A stretch of 64,000 bases of DNA from the NCBI GenBank assembly GCA_963978545.1, contig OZ021722.1, positions 7,903,401 to 7,967,400 of the forward strand, read 5' to 3'. Position numbers and translations under genes: made by a program. Positions 22,401 to 35,602 of the stretch are shown piece by piece. The notes below the pieces were generated by a model. That model was not told the DNA's origin, searched no databases, and was given only the letters and a program-made list of their open reading frames with translations. Source of the DNA: Linyphia triangularis (lineage: Eukaryota > Arthropoda > Arachnida > Araneae > Linyphiidae). The first letter of the stretch is position 1. Each line of letters opens with the position of its first letter.

Positions 22401-24040
22401 CTTTTCAATGAATTATTGTTCAAAAAGTAAAATTTTATAAATTTTTTCAAAGTCTAGAAATTAAAGCTAATATAAATGAGAATCTCCAATTCGAATTTTA
22501 TAACACTCACTAAATAACAAGTGGGTCAAAAGTTGGTCCAAAAAAGGGCACTTTAAAAAAATTTCATTTTTGCTATCCCCCATGTTAATCGTATGGAAAG
22601 TTTCACATTTCTAAATTTTCAAAATTTTACAATCTTTTTTTAACTAGGGTAACCGAAATCATTACCCGAATCGATTTCCACTTTCAAATCGTCATTAAAG
22701 TGAAATTTTACTACTCAAAACCCAGTTACTGCAGAAAAAAAGTCGTTAAATCCCTTTGAAAGTACATTAGCCTTGTCAATCCTAAGGCAAATTTAAAATT
22801 CTCAATATTCAAAATTGAACCTTAATTGGTTGCCTAGGATCATAAAAGTCATCACCAGATTTCATTCTAATCAAATAATTTGCTTATGAAATGGTACTTT
22901 AGCACACAAAATCGAAGTAATGCAAAGTAAAAATACCGATTAAAAACAGTTCCTGAGCGCTTTCGTTTCAAAAGTTCAACTTCTCACATACCTTATCAAA
23001 AAAAAAAAAAATTGCGAAATTTTGAACGTAGTTTGATTTGTAAAGTGTTTTTGATAAAAAAAATACAATTTGAAACAATTTGTTAAAAATGAAATTTTCC
23101 ATTCGTTGTGGATTTCCATTCGTTCGTTCGTTTGTTCGTCCATCGAAAGTGAAAAATTTCACGATTTTTAAAAAATGGAATTTTTGATTTTTAGAATACT
23201 GTTTTTTTATTTCAAATTTGGTACAAGAATGCCTATAAAAATATATCCAACTTAAAATCACACTTTGAAAGCATTTGAGCCATTTTCTCGAAAATACAAT
23301 TCCCATTTAAAACACATGGGGGACTTTTCAATGAATTATTGTTCAAAAAGTAAAATTTTATAAATTTTTTCAAAGTCTAGAAATTAAAGCTAATATAAAT
23401 GAGAATCTCCAATTCGAATTTTATAACACTCACTAAATAACAAGTGGGTCAAAAGTTGGTCCAAAAAAGGGCACTTTAAAAAAATTTCATTTTTGCTATC
23501 CCCCATGTTAATCGTATGGAAAGTTTCACATTTCTAAATTTTCAAAATTTTACAATCTTTTTTTAACTAGGGTAACCGAAATCATTACCCGAATCGATTT
23601 CCACTTTCAAATCGTCATTAAAGTGAAATTTTACTACTCAAAACCCAGTTACTGCAGACAAAAAGTCGTTAAATCCCTTTGAAAGTACATTAGCCTTGTC
23701 AATCCTAAGGCAAATTTAAAATTCTCAATATTCAAAATTGAACCTTAATTGGTTGCCTAGGATCATAAAAGTCATCACCAGATTTCATTCTAATCAAATA
23801 ATTTGCTTATGAAATGGTACTTTAGCACACAAAATCGAAGTAATGCAAAGTAAAAATACCGATTAAAAACAGTTCCTGAGCGCTTTCGTTTCAAAAGTTC
23901 AACTTCTCACATACCTTATCAAAAAAAAAAAAAAATTGCGAAATTTTGAACGTAGTTTGATTTGTAAAGTGTTTTTGATAAAAAAAAATACAATTTGAAA
24001 CAATTTGTTAAAAATGAAATTTTCCATTCAATACCATCGA
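22400..24040. repeat. Recent single-unit tandem duplication
   Basis: The unit with CAAAGTCTAGAAATTAAAG (near 22450) is repeated almost exactly one unit later (near 23371). Both copies also share TTTTTTTAACTAGGG and GAAAGTACATTAG. They differ mainly by the simple-sequence insertion at 23105-23140, present only in the first copy, and by the length of A-runs. Confidence 0.75.
23105..23140. repeat. Simple-sequence insertion (CGTT-type) inside a satellite unit
   Basis: Thirty-six bases containing CGTTCGTTCGTTTGTTCGTC replace the five bases AATAC found at this point in other units, a net gain of 31. It explains the 923-bp interval between anchors 22226 and 23149. No other unit has it. The insert lies three bases 5' of the TCGAAAGTG that leads into the conserved dyad. 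Confidence 0.9.
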
Positions 24041-24042
24041 AA

Positions 24043-27000
24043 GTGAAAAATTTCACGATTTTTAAAAAATGGAATTTTTGATTTTTAGAATACTGTTTTT
24101 TTATTTCAAATTTGGTACAAGAATGCCTATAAAAATATATCCAACTTAAAATCACACTTTGAAAGCATTTGAGCCATTTTCTCGAAAATACAATTCCCCT
24201 TTAAAACACAAGGGGGACTTTTCAATGAATTATTGTCCAAAAAGTAAAATTTTCTAAATTTTTTTCCCGTTTGAGAAATTGAAGTTAATATGTAGGAGAA
24301 TCTCCAATTCCAATTTTATAACGCTCACTAAATAACAAGTGGGTCTAAAGTTGGTCCAAAAAAGGGCACTTTCAAAAAATTTCATTTTTGCTATCCCCCA
24401 TGTTAATCGTATGGAAAGTTTCACATTTCTAAATTTTCAAAATTTTACAATCTTTTTGTAACTAGGGTAACCGAAATCATCACCCGAATCGATTTGCACT
24501 TTTAAATCGTCATTCAAGTGAAATTTTACTCTTCAAAACCCATTTACTGCACAAAAAAAAGTCGTTAAATCCCTTTGAAAATACATTAGCCTTGTCAATC
24601 CTATGGCAAATCTCAAATCCTCAATTTTCCAAATTGAACATAAATTTGTTGCCTAGGATCATAAAAGTCATCACCCGATTTCATTCTGATCAAATAATTT
24701 GCTTATAAAATGGTACTTTAGCACACAAAATCGAATTAATGCAATGTAAAAATTCCGATTAAAAACAATTCCTGAGCGCTTTCGTTTCAAAATTTCAACT
24801 TCTCACATACCTTATCAAAAATAATTTGTTTCCCAAATTTTGAACTTAGTTTTATTTATAAAGTGTTTTTGATTAAGAAAATGCAATTTGAAACAATTTG
24901 TTAAAAATGAAATTTTCCATTCAATACCCTAGAAAGTGAAAAATTTCACGATTTTTAAAAAATGGAATTTTTGACTTTTAGAATTCTGTTATTTTATTTA
25001 AAATTTTGTACAAGAATGAATATAAAAATATATCCAACTTAAAATAGTTTTAAAAGCATTTGAGCCATTTTCTCGAAAATACAATTCCCATTTAAAACTC
25101 ATGGGGAACTTTTCAATGAATTATTGTTCAAAAAGTAAAATTTTATAAATTTTTTCAAAGTCTAGAAATTAAAGCTAATATAAATGAGAATCTCCAATTC
25201 GAATTTTATAACACTCACTAAATAACAAGTGGGTCTAAAGTTGGTCCAAAAAAGGGCACTTTCAAAAAATTTCATTTTTGCTTTCCCCCATGTTAATCGT
25301 ATGGAAAGTTTCACATTTCTAAATTTTCAAAATTTTACAATCTTTTTGCAACTAGGGTAACCAAAATCATCACCCGAATCGATTTGCACTTTTAAATCGT
25401 CATTAAAGTGAAATTTTACTACTCAAAACTAAGTTACTGCACAAAAAAAGTCGTTAAATCCCTTTGAAAATACATTAGCCTTGTCAATCTTAAGACAAAT
25501 TTCAAATTCTCAATTTTCAAAACTGAACCTTAATTGGTTGCCTAGGATCATAAAAGTCATCACCAGATTTCATTCTAATCAAATAATTTGCTTATAAAAT
25601 GGTACTTTAGCACACAAAATCGAAGTAATGCAAAGTAAAAATACGGCTTCAAAACAGTTCCTGAGCGCTTTTGTTTCAAAATTTCAACTTCTCATATACC
25701 TTATCAAAAATGATTTGTTTGCTAAATTTTGAACTTAGTTTTATTTATAAAGTGTTTTTGATTAAGAAAATGCAATTTGAAACAATTTGTTAAAAATGAA
25801 ATTTTCCATTCAATACCCTCGAAAGTGAAAAATTTCACGATTTTTAAAAAATGGAATTTTTGATTTTTAGAATACTGTTTTTTTATTTAAAATTTGGTAC
25901 AAGAATGCCTATAAAAAATATATCCAACTTAAAATCACGTTTTGAAAGCATTTGAGCCATTTTCTCGAAAATACAATTCCCATTTAAAACACATGGGGAC
26001 TTTTCAATGAATTATTGTTCAAAAAGTAAAATTTTCTAAATTTTTTCAAAGTTGAGAAATTAAAGCTAATATAAATGAGAATCTCGAATTCAAATTTTAT
26101 AACACTCACTAAATAACAAGTGGGTCTAAAGTTGGTCCAAAAAAGGGCACTTTAAAAAAATTTCATTTTTGCTATCCCCCATGTTAATCGTATGGAAAGT
26201 TTCACATTTCTAAATTTTCAAAATTTTACAATCTTTTTTTAACTAGGGTAACCGAAATCATTACCCGAATCGATTTCCACTTTCAAATCGTCATTAAAGT
26301 GAAATTTTACTACTCAAAACCCAGTTACTGCAGAAAAAAAGTCGTTAAATCCCTTTGAAAATACATTAGCCTTGTCAATCCTAAGGCAAATTTCAAATTC
26401 TCAATATTCAAAATTGAACCTTAATTGGTTGCCTAGGATCATAAAAGTCATCACCAGATTTCATTCTAATCAAATAATTTGCTTATGAAATGGTACTTTA
26501 GCACACAAAATCGAAGTAATGCAAAGTAAAAATACGGCTTCAAAACAGTTCCTGAGCGCTTTTGTTTCAAAATTTCAACTTCTCATATACCTTATCAAAA
26601 ATGATTTGTTTGCTAAATTTTGAACTTAGTTTGATTTATAAAGTGTTTTTGATTAAGAAAATGCAATTTGAAACAATTTGTTAAAAATGAAATTTTCCAT
26701 TCAATATCATAGAAAGTGAAAAATTTAACGATTTTTAAAAAATGGAATTTTTGATTTTTAGAATACTATTTTTTTATTCAAAATTTGGTACAAGAATGCC
26801 TATAAAAATATATCCAACTTAAAATGACACTTTGAAAGCATTTGAACCATTTTCTCGAAAATACAATTCCCCTTTAAAACAAAAGGGGGACTTTTCAATG
26901 AATTATTGTCCAAAAAGTAAAATTTTCTAAATTTTTTCCCGTTTGAGAAATTGAAATTATTATGTAGGAGAATCTCCAATTCCAATTTTATAACACTCAC

Positions 27001-30000
27001 TAAATAACAAGTGGGTCTAAAGTTGGTCCAAAAAAGGGCACTTTCAAAAAATTCCATTTTTGATTTTCCCCATGTTAATCGTAAGGATAATTTCATATTT
27101 CAAAATTTTACAATCTTTTTGCAACTAGGGTAACCGAAATCATCACTCGAATCGATTTCCACTTTCAAATCGTCATTAAAGTGAAATTTTACTACTCAAA
27201 ACCCAGTTATTGCAGAAAAATACATTAGCCTTGTCAATCCTAAGGCAAATTTCAAATTCTCAATTTTCAAAATTGAACCTTAATTGGTTGCCTAGGAACA
27301 TAAAAGTCATCACCAGATTTCCATTCTAATCAAATAATTTTCTTATGAAATGGTACTTTAGCACACAAAATCGAAATAATGCAAAGTAAAAATACGGCTT
27401 CAAAACAGTTCCTGAGCGCTTTTGTTTCCAAATTTCAACTTCTCATATACCTTATAAAAAATGATTTGTTTGCTAAATTTTGAACTTAGTTTGATTTATA
27501 AAGTGTTTTTGATTAAGAAAATGCAATTAGAAACAATTTGTTAAAAATGAAATTTTCCATTCAATAACCTCGAAAGTGAAAAATTTCACGATTTTTAAAA
27601 AATGGAATTTTTGATTTTTAGAATACTATTTTTTTATTCAAAATTTGGTACAAGAATGCCTATAAAAATATATCCAACTTAAAATCACACTTTGAAAGCA
27701 TTTGAACCATTTTCTCGAAAATACAATTCCCCTTTAAAACAAAAGGGGGACTTTTCAATGAATTATTGTCCAAAAAGTAAAATTTTCTAAATTTTTTCCC
27801 GTTTGAGAAATTGAAGTTATTATGTAGGAGAATCTCCCATTCCAATTTTATAACACTCACTAAATAACAAGTGGGTCTAAAGTTGGTCCAAAAAAGGGCA
27901 CTTTCAAAAAATTTCATTTTTGCTTTCCCCCATGTTAATCGTATGGAAAGTTTCACATTTCTAAATTTTCAAAATTTTACAATCTTTTTGCAACTAGGGT
28001 AACCGAAATCATCACTCGAATCGATTTCCACTTTCAAATCGTCATTAAAGTGAAATTTTACTACTCAAAACCCAGTTACTGCAGAAAAAAAGTCGTTAAA
28101 TCCCTTTGAAAATACATTAGCCTTGTCAATCCTATGGCAAATCTCAAATCCTCAATTTGTCAAATTGAACATAAATTTGTTGCCTTGGATCATAAAAGTC
28201 ATCACCCGATTTCCATTCTGATCAAATAATTTGCTTATTAAATGGTACTTTAGCACACAAAATCGAGGTAATGCAAAGTAAAAATACGGCTTCAAAACAG
28301 TTCCTGAGCGCTTTTGTTTCCAAATTTCAACTTCTCACATACCTTATCAAAAATGATTTGTTTGCTAAATTTTGAACTTAGTTTGATTTATAAAGTGTTT
28401 TTGATTAAGAAAATGCAATTTGAAACAATTTGTTAAAAATGAAATTTTCCATTCAATACCCTCGAAAGTGAAAAATTTCACGATTTTTTAAAAATGGAAT
28501 TTTTGATTTTTAGAATACTGTTTTTTTATTTAAAATTTGGTACAAGAATGCCTATAAAAGTATATCCAACTTAAAATCACGTTTTGGAAGCATTTGAGCC
28601 ATTTTCTCGAAAATACAATTCCCATTTAAAACACATGGGGGACTATTCAATGAATTATTGTTCAAAAAGTATAATTTTCTGAATTTTTTTAAAGTTGAGA
28701 AATTAAAGCTAATATAAATGAGAATCTCCGATTCCAATTTTATAACACTCACTAAATAAAAAGTTTGTCTAAAGTTAGTCCAAAAAAGGGCACTTTCAAA
28801 AAATTTCATTTTTGCTATCCCCCATGTTAATCGTATGGAAAGTTTCACATTTCAAAATTTTCAAAATTTTACAATCTTTTTGCAACTAGGGTAACCAAAA
28901 TCATCACCCGAATCGATTTGCACTTGTAAATCGTCATTAAAGTGAAATTTTACTACTCAAAACTAAGTTACTGCACAAAAAAAGTCGTTAAATCCCTTTG
29001 AAAATACATTAGCCTTGTCAATCCTAAGACAAATTTCAAATTCTCAATTTTCAAAATTGAACCTTAATTGGTTGCCTAGGATCATAAAAGTCATCACCAG
29101 ATTTCATTCTAATCAAATAATTTGCTTATGAAATGGTACTTTAGCACACAAAATCGAAGTAATGCAAAGTAAAAATAACGATTAAAAACAGTTCCTGAGC
29201 GCTTTTGTTTCAAAAATTCAACTTCTCATATACCTTATCAAAAATGATTTGTTTGCTAAATTTTGAACTTAGTTTGATTTATAAAGTGTTTTTGATTAAG
29301 AAAATGCAATTTGAAACAATTTGTTAAAAATGAAATTTTCCATTCAATACCCTCGAAAGTGAAAAATTTCACGATTTTTAAAAAATGGAATTTTGTATTT
29401 TTAGAATACTGTTTTTTTATTTAAAATTTGGTACAAGAATGCCTATAAAAAATATATCCAACTTAAAATCACGTTTTGAAAGCATTTGAGCCATTTTCTC
29501 GAAAATACAATTCCCATTTAAAACACAAGGGAGACTTTTCAATAAATTATTGTCCAAAAAGTAAAATTTTCTAAATTTTTTCAAAGTTGAGAAATTAAAG
29601 CTAATATAAATGAGAATCTCCAATTCCAATTTAATAATACTCACTAAATAACAAGTGGGTCTAAAGATGGTCCAAAAAAGAGCACTTTCAAAAAATTTCA
29701 TTTTTTATTTTCCCCATGTTAATCATATGGAAAATTTCACATTTCTAAATTTTCAAAATTTTACAATATTTTTGTAAATAGGGTAACCGAAATCATTACC
29801 CGAATCGATTTCCACTTTCAAATCGTCATTAAAGTGAAATTTTACTACTCAAAACCCAGTTACTGCAGAAAAAAAGTCGTTAAATCCCTTTGAAAATACA
29901 TTAGCCTTGTCAATCCTAAGGCAAATTTCAAATTCTCAATTTTCAAAATTGAATCTTAATTGGTTGCCTAGGATCATAAAAGTCATCACCAGATTTCATT

Positions 30001-33000
30001 CTAATCAAATAATTTGCTTATGAAATGGTACTTTAGCACACAAAATCGAAGTAATGCAAAGTAAAAATACCGATTAAAAACAGATCCTGAGCGCTTTTGT
30101 TTCAAAATTTCAACTTCTCACATACCTTATCAAAAATAATTTGTTTGCCAAATTTTGAACTTAGTTTGATTTATAAAGTGTTTTTGATTAAAAAAAATGC
30201 AATTTGAAACAATTTGTGAAGAATGAAATTTTCCATTCAATAACCTCGAAAGTGAAAAATTTCACGATTTTTAAAAAATGGAATTTTTGATTTTTAGAAT
30301 ACTGTTTTTTTATTTAAAATTTGGTACAAGAATGCCTATAAAAAATATATCCAACTTAAAATCACGTTTTGAAAGCATTTGAGCCATTTTCTCGAAAATA
30401 CAATTCCCATTTAAAACACATGGGGGACTTTTCAATGAATTATTGTTCAAAAAGTAAAATTTTCTAAATTTTTTCAAAAATGAGAAATTAAAGCTAATAT
30501 AAATGAGAATCTCCAATTCGAATTTTATAACACTCACTAAATAACAAGTGGGTCTAAAGTTGGTCCAAAAAAGGGCACTTTCAAAAAATTTCATTTTTGC
30601 TTTCCCCCATGTTAAACGTAAGGAAAGTTTCACATTTCTAAATTTTCAAAATTTTACAATCTTTTTGGAACTAGGGTAACAAAAATCATCACCCGAATCG
30701 ATTTGCAATTTTAAATCGTCATTAAAGTAAAATTTTACTACTCAAAACCCAGTTACTGCACAAAAAAAGTCGTTAAATCCCTTTGAAAATACATTAGCCT
30801 TGTCAATCCTATGGCAAATCTCAAATCCTCAATTTTCCAAATTGAACATAAATTTGTTGCCTAGGATCATAAAAGTCATCACCCGATTTCCATTCTGATC
30901 AAATAATTTGCTTATAAAATGGTACTTTAGCACACAAAATCGAAGTAATGCAAAGTAAAAATACCGATTAAAAACAGTTCCTGAGCGCTTTCGTTTCAAA
31001 ATTTCAACTTCTCACATACCTTATCAAAAATGATTTGTTTGCTAAATTTTGAACTTAGTTTGATTTATAAAGTGTTTTTGATTAAGAAAATGCAATTTGA
31101 AACAATTTGTTAAAAATGAAATTTTCCATTCAATACCCTCGAAAGTGAAAAATTTCACGATTTTTAAAAAATAGAAATTTTGATTTTTAGAATACTGTTT
31201 TTTTATTTAAAATTTGGTACAAGAATGCCTATAAAAAATATATCCAACTTAAAATCACGTTTCGAAAGCATTTGAGCCATTTTCTCGAAAATGCCATTTC
31301 CCTTTAAAACACATGGGGGACTTTTCAATGAATTATTGTTCAAAAAGTAAAATTTTCTAAATTTTTTCAAAAATGAGAAATTAAAGCAAATATAAATGAG
31401 AATCTCCAATTCGAATTTTATAACACTCACTAAATAACAAGTGGGTCTAAAGTTGGTCCAAAAAAGGGCACTTTCAAAATATTTCATTTTTGCTTTCCCC
31501 AATGTTAATCGTATGGAAAGTTTCACATTTCTAAATTTTCAAAATTTTACAATCTTTTTGCAACTAGGGTAACCGAAATCATCACCCGAATCGATTTGCA
31601 CTTTTAAATCGTTATTCAAGTGAAATTTTACTCTTCAAAACCCATTTACTGCACAAAAAAAGTCGTTAAATCTCTTTGAAAATACATTAGTCTTGTCAAT
31701 CCTATGGCAAATCTCAAATCCTCAATTTTCCAAATTGAACATAAATTTGTTGCCTAGGATCATAAAAGTCATCACCCGATTTCATTCTGATCAAATAATT
31801 TGCTTATAAAATGGTACTTTAGCACACAAAATCGAAGTAATGCAAAGTAAAAATACGGCTTCAAAACAGTTCCTGAGCGCTTTCGTTTCAAAATTTCAAC
31901 TTCTCACATACCTTATCAAAAAAATTTGTTTGCGAAATTTTGAACTTAGTTTGATTTATAAAGTGTTTTTGATAAAAAAAATGCAATTTGAAACAATTTG
32001 TTAAAAATGAAATTTTCCATTCAATACCATCAAAAGTGAAAAATTTCACGATTTTTAAAAAATGGAATTTTTGATTTTTAAAATACTGTTTTTTTATTTC
32101 AAATTTGGTACAAGAATGCCTATAAAAATATATCCAAATTAAAATCACACTTTGAAAGCATTTGAGCCATTTTCTCGAAAATACAATTCCCATTTAAAAC
32201 ACATGGGGGACTTTTCAATGAATTATTGTTCAAAAATTAAAATTTTCTAAATTTTTTCAAAGTCGAGAAATTAAAGCTAATATAAATGAGAATCTCCAAT
32301 TCGAATTTTATAACACTCACTAAATAACAAGTGGGTCTAAAGTTGGTCCAAAAAAGGGCACTTTCAAAAAATTTCATTTTTGCTTTCCCCCATGTTAATC
32401 GTATGGAAAGTTTAACATTTCTAAATTTTCAAAATTTTACAATCTTTTTGTAACTAGGGTAACCGAAATCATCACCCGAATCGATTTGCACTTTTAAATC
32501 TTTATTCAAGTGAAATTTTACTCTTCAAAACCCATTTACTGCACAAAAAAAGTCGTTAAATCCCTTTGAAAATACATTAGCCTTGTCAATCCTATGGCAA
32601 ATCTCAAATCCTCAATTTTTCAAATTGAACATAAATTTGTTGCCTAGGATCATAAAAGTCATCACCCGATTTCCATTCTGATCAAATAATTTGCTTATAA
32701 AATGGTACTTTAACACACAAAATCGAAGTAATGCAAAGTAAAAATACCAATTAAAAACAGTTCCTGAGCGCTTTCGTTTCAAAAATTCAACTTCTCACAT
32801 ACCTTATCAAAAAAAAAAATTTGCGAAATTTTGAACGTAGTTTGATTTATAAAGTGTTTTTGATAAAAAAAATACAATTTGAAACAATTTGTTAAAAATG
32901 AAATTTTCCATTCAATACCATCGAAAGTGAAAAATTTCACGATTATTAAAAAATGGAATTTTTGATTTTTAGAGTACAGTTTTTTTATTTCAAATTTGGT

Positions 33001-35602
33001 ACAAGAATGCCAATAAAAAATATATCCAACTTAAAATCACGTTTTGAAAGCATTTGTGCCATTTTCTCGAAAATACAATTCCCATTTAAAACACATGGGG
33101 GACTTTTCAATGAATTATTGTTCAAAAAGTAAAATTTTTTAAATTTTTTCAAAAATGAGAAATTAAAGCTAATATAAATGAGAATCTCCAATTCGAATTT
33201 TATAACACTCACTAAATAACAAGTGGGTCTAAAGTTGGTCCAAAAAAGGGCACTTTCAAAAAATTTCACTTTTGCTTTCCCCCATGTTAATCGTATGGAA
33301 AGTTTCACATTTCTAAATTTTCAAAATTTTACAATCTTTTTGGAACTAGGGTAACAAAAATCATCACCCGAATCGATTTGCACTTTTAAATCGTCATTAA
33401 AGTAAAATTTTACTACTCAAAACTAAGTTACTGCACAAAAAAAGTCGTTAAATCCCTTTGAAAATACATTAGCCTTGTCAATCCTATGGCAAATCTCAAA
33501 TCCTCAATTTTCCAAACTGAACCTTAATTGGTTGCCTAGGATCATAAAAGTCATCACCAGATTTCATTCTAATCAAATAATTTGCTTATGAAATGGTACT
33601 TTAGCACACAAAATCGAAGTAATGCAAAGTAAAAATACGGCTTCAAAACAGTTCCTGAGCGCTTTTGTTTCAAAGTTTCAACTTCTCATATACCTTATCA
33701 AAAATGATTTGTTTGCTAAATTTTGAACTTAGTTTGATTTATAAAGTGTTTTTGATTAAGAAAATGCAATTTGAAACAATTTGTGAAGAATGAAATTTTC
33801 CATTCAATACCCTCGAAAGTGAAAAATTTCACGATTTTTAAAAAATGGAATTTTTGATTTTTAGAATACTGTTTTTTTTATTTAAAATTTGGTACAAGAA
33901 TGCCTATAAAAAATATATCCAACTTAAAATCACGTTTTGAAAGCATTTGAGCCATTTTCTCGAAAATACAATTCCCATTTAAAACACATGGGGGACTTTT
34001 CAATGAATTATTGTTCAAAAAGTAAAATTTTCTAAATTTTTTCAAAGTTGAGACATTAAAGCTAATATTAATGAGAATCTCCAATACCAATTTTGTAACA
34101 CTCACTAAATAACAAGTGGGTCTAAAGTTGGTCCAAAAATGGGCACTTTCAAAAAATTTCATTTTTGCTTTCCCCATGTTAATCGTAAGGAAAGTTTCAC
34201 ATTTCTAAATTTTCAAAATTTTACAATCTTTTTGCAACTAGGGTAACCAAAATCATCACCCGAATCGATTTGCACGTTTAAATCGTCATTAAAGTGAAAT
34301 TTTACTACTCAAAACTAAGTTACTGCACAAAAAATGTCGTTAAATCCCTTTGAAAATACATTAGCCTTGTCAATCCTAAGACAAATTTCAAATTCTCAAT
34401 TTTCAAAATTGAACCTTAATTGGTTGCCTAGGATCATAAAAGTCATCACCAGATTTCATTTTAATCAAATAATTTGCTTATGAAATGGTACTTTAGCACA
34501 CAAAATCGAAGTAATGCAAAGTAAAAATACGGCTTCAAAACAGTTCCTGAGCGCTTTTGTTTCAAAATTTCAACTTCTCATATACCTTATCAAAAATGAT
34601 TTGTTTGCTAAATTTTGAACTTAGTTTTATTTATAAAGTGTTCTTGATTAAGAAAATGCAATTTGAAACAATTTGTTAAAAATGAAATTTTCCATTCAAT
34701 ACCCTCGAAAGTGAAAAATTTCACGATTTTTAAAAAATGGAATTTTTGATTTTTAGAATACTGTTTTTTTATTTAAAATTTGGTACAAGAATGCCTATAA
34801 AAAATATATCCAACTTAAAATCACGTTTTGAAAGCATTTGAGCCATTTTCTCGAAAATACAATTCCCATTTAAAACACATGGGGGACTTTTCAATGAATT
34901 ATTGTTCAAAAAGTAAAATTTTCTAAATTTTTTCAAAGTTGAGAAAATAAAGCTAATATAAATGAGAATCTCCAATTCCAATTTTATAACACTCACTAAA
35001 TAACAAGTGGGTCTAAAGTTGGTCCAAAAATGGGCACTTTCAAAAAATTTCATTTTTGCTTTCCCCCATGTTAATCGTATGGAAAGTTTCACATTTCTAA
35101 ATTTTCAAAATTTTACAATCTTTTTGCAACTAGGGTAACCAAAATCATCACCCGAATCGATTTGCACGTTTAAATCGTCATTAAAGTGAAATTTTACTAC
35201 TCAAAACTAAGTTACTGCACAAAAAAAGTCGTTAAATCCCTTTGAAAATACATTAGCCTTGTCAATCCTAAGACAAATTTCAAATTCTCAATTTTCAAAA
35301 TTGAACCTTAATTGGTTGCCTAGGATCATAAAAGTCATCACCAGATTTCATTTTAATCAAATAATTTGCTTATGAAATGGTACTTTAGCACACAAAATCG
35401 AAGTAATGCAAAGTAAAAATACGGCTTCAAAACAGTTCCTGAGCGCTTTTGTTTCAAAATTTCAACTTCTCATATACCTTATCAAAAATGATTTGTTTGC
35501 TAAATTTTGAACTTAGTTTTATTTATAAAGTGTTCTTGATTAAGAAAATGCAATTTGAAACAATTTGTTAAAAATGAAATTTTCCATTCAATACCCTCGA
35601 AA
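24043..35602. repeat. Satellite segment D: heterogeneous units without a clear higher-order period
   Basis: Thirteen units of both classes and mosaics of them. The units with anchors 26716 and 27576 share private variants (AAAACAAAAGGGGG, TTGAACCATTTT) and look like neighbours by duplication. Their spacing is 860 because the intervening unit has both the 23-bp deletion and a slip that removed one CAAAATTTT repeat near 27100. Units near 30,667 and 33,340 share GGAACTAGGGTAACAAAAATC-type variants. The 29.5-30.4 kb part recurs at 56.2-57.1 kb (offset about 26,719). Confidence 0.65.
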
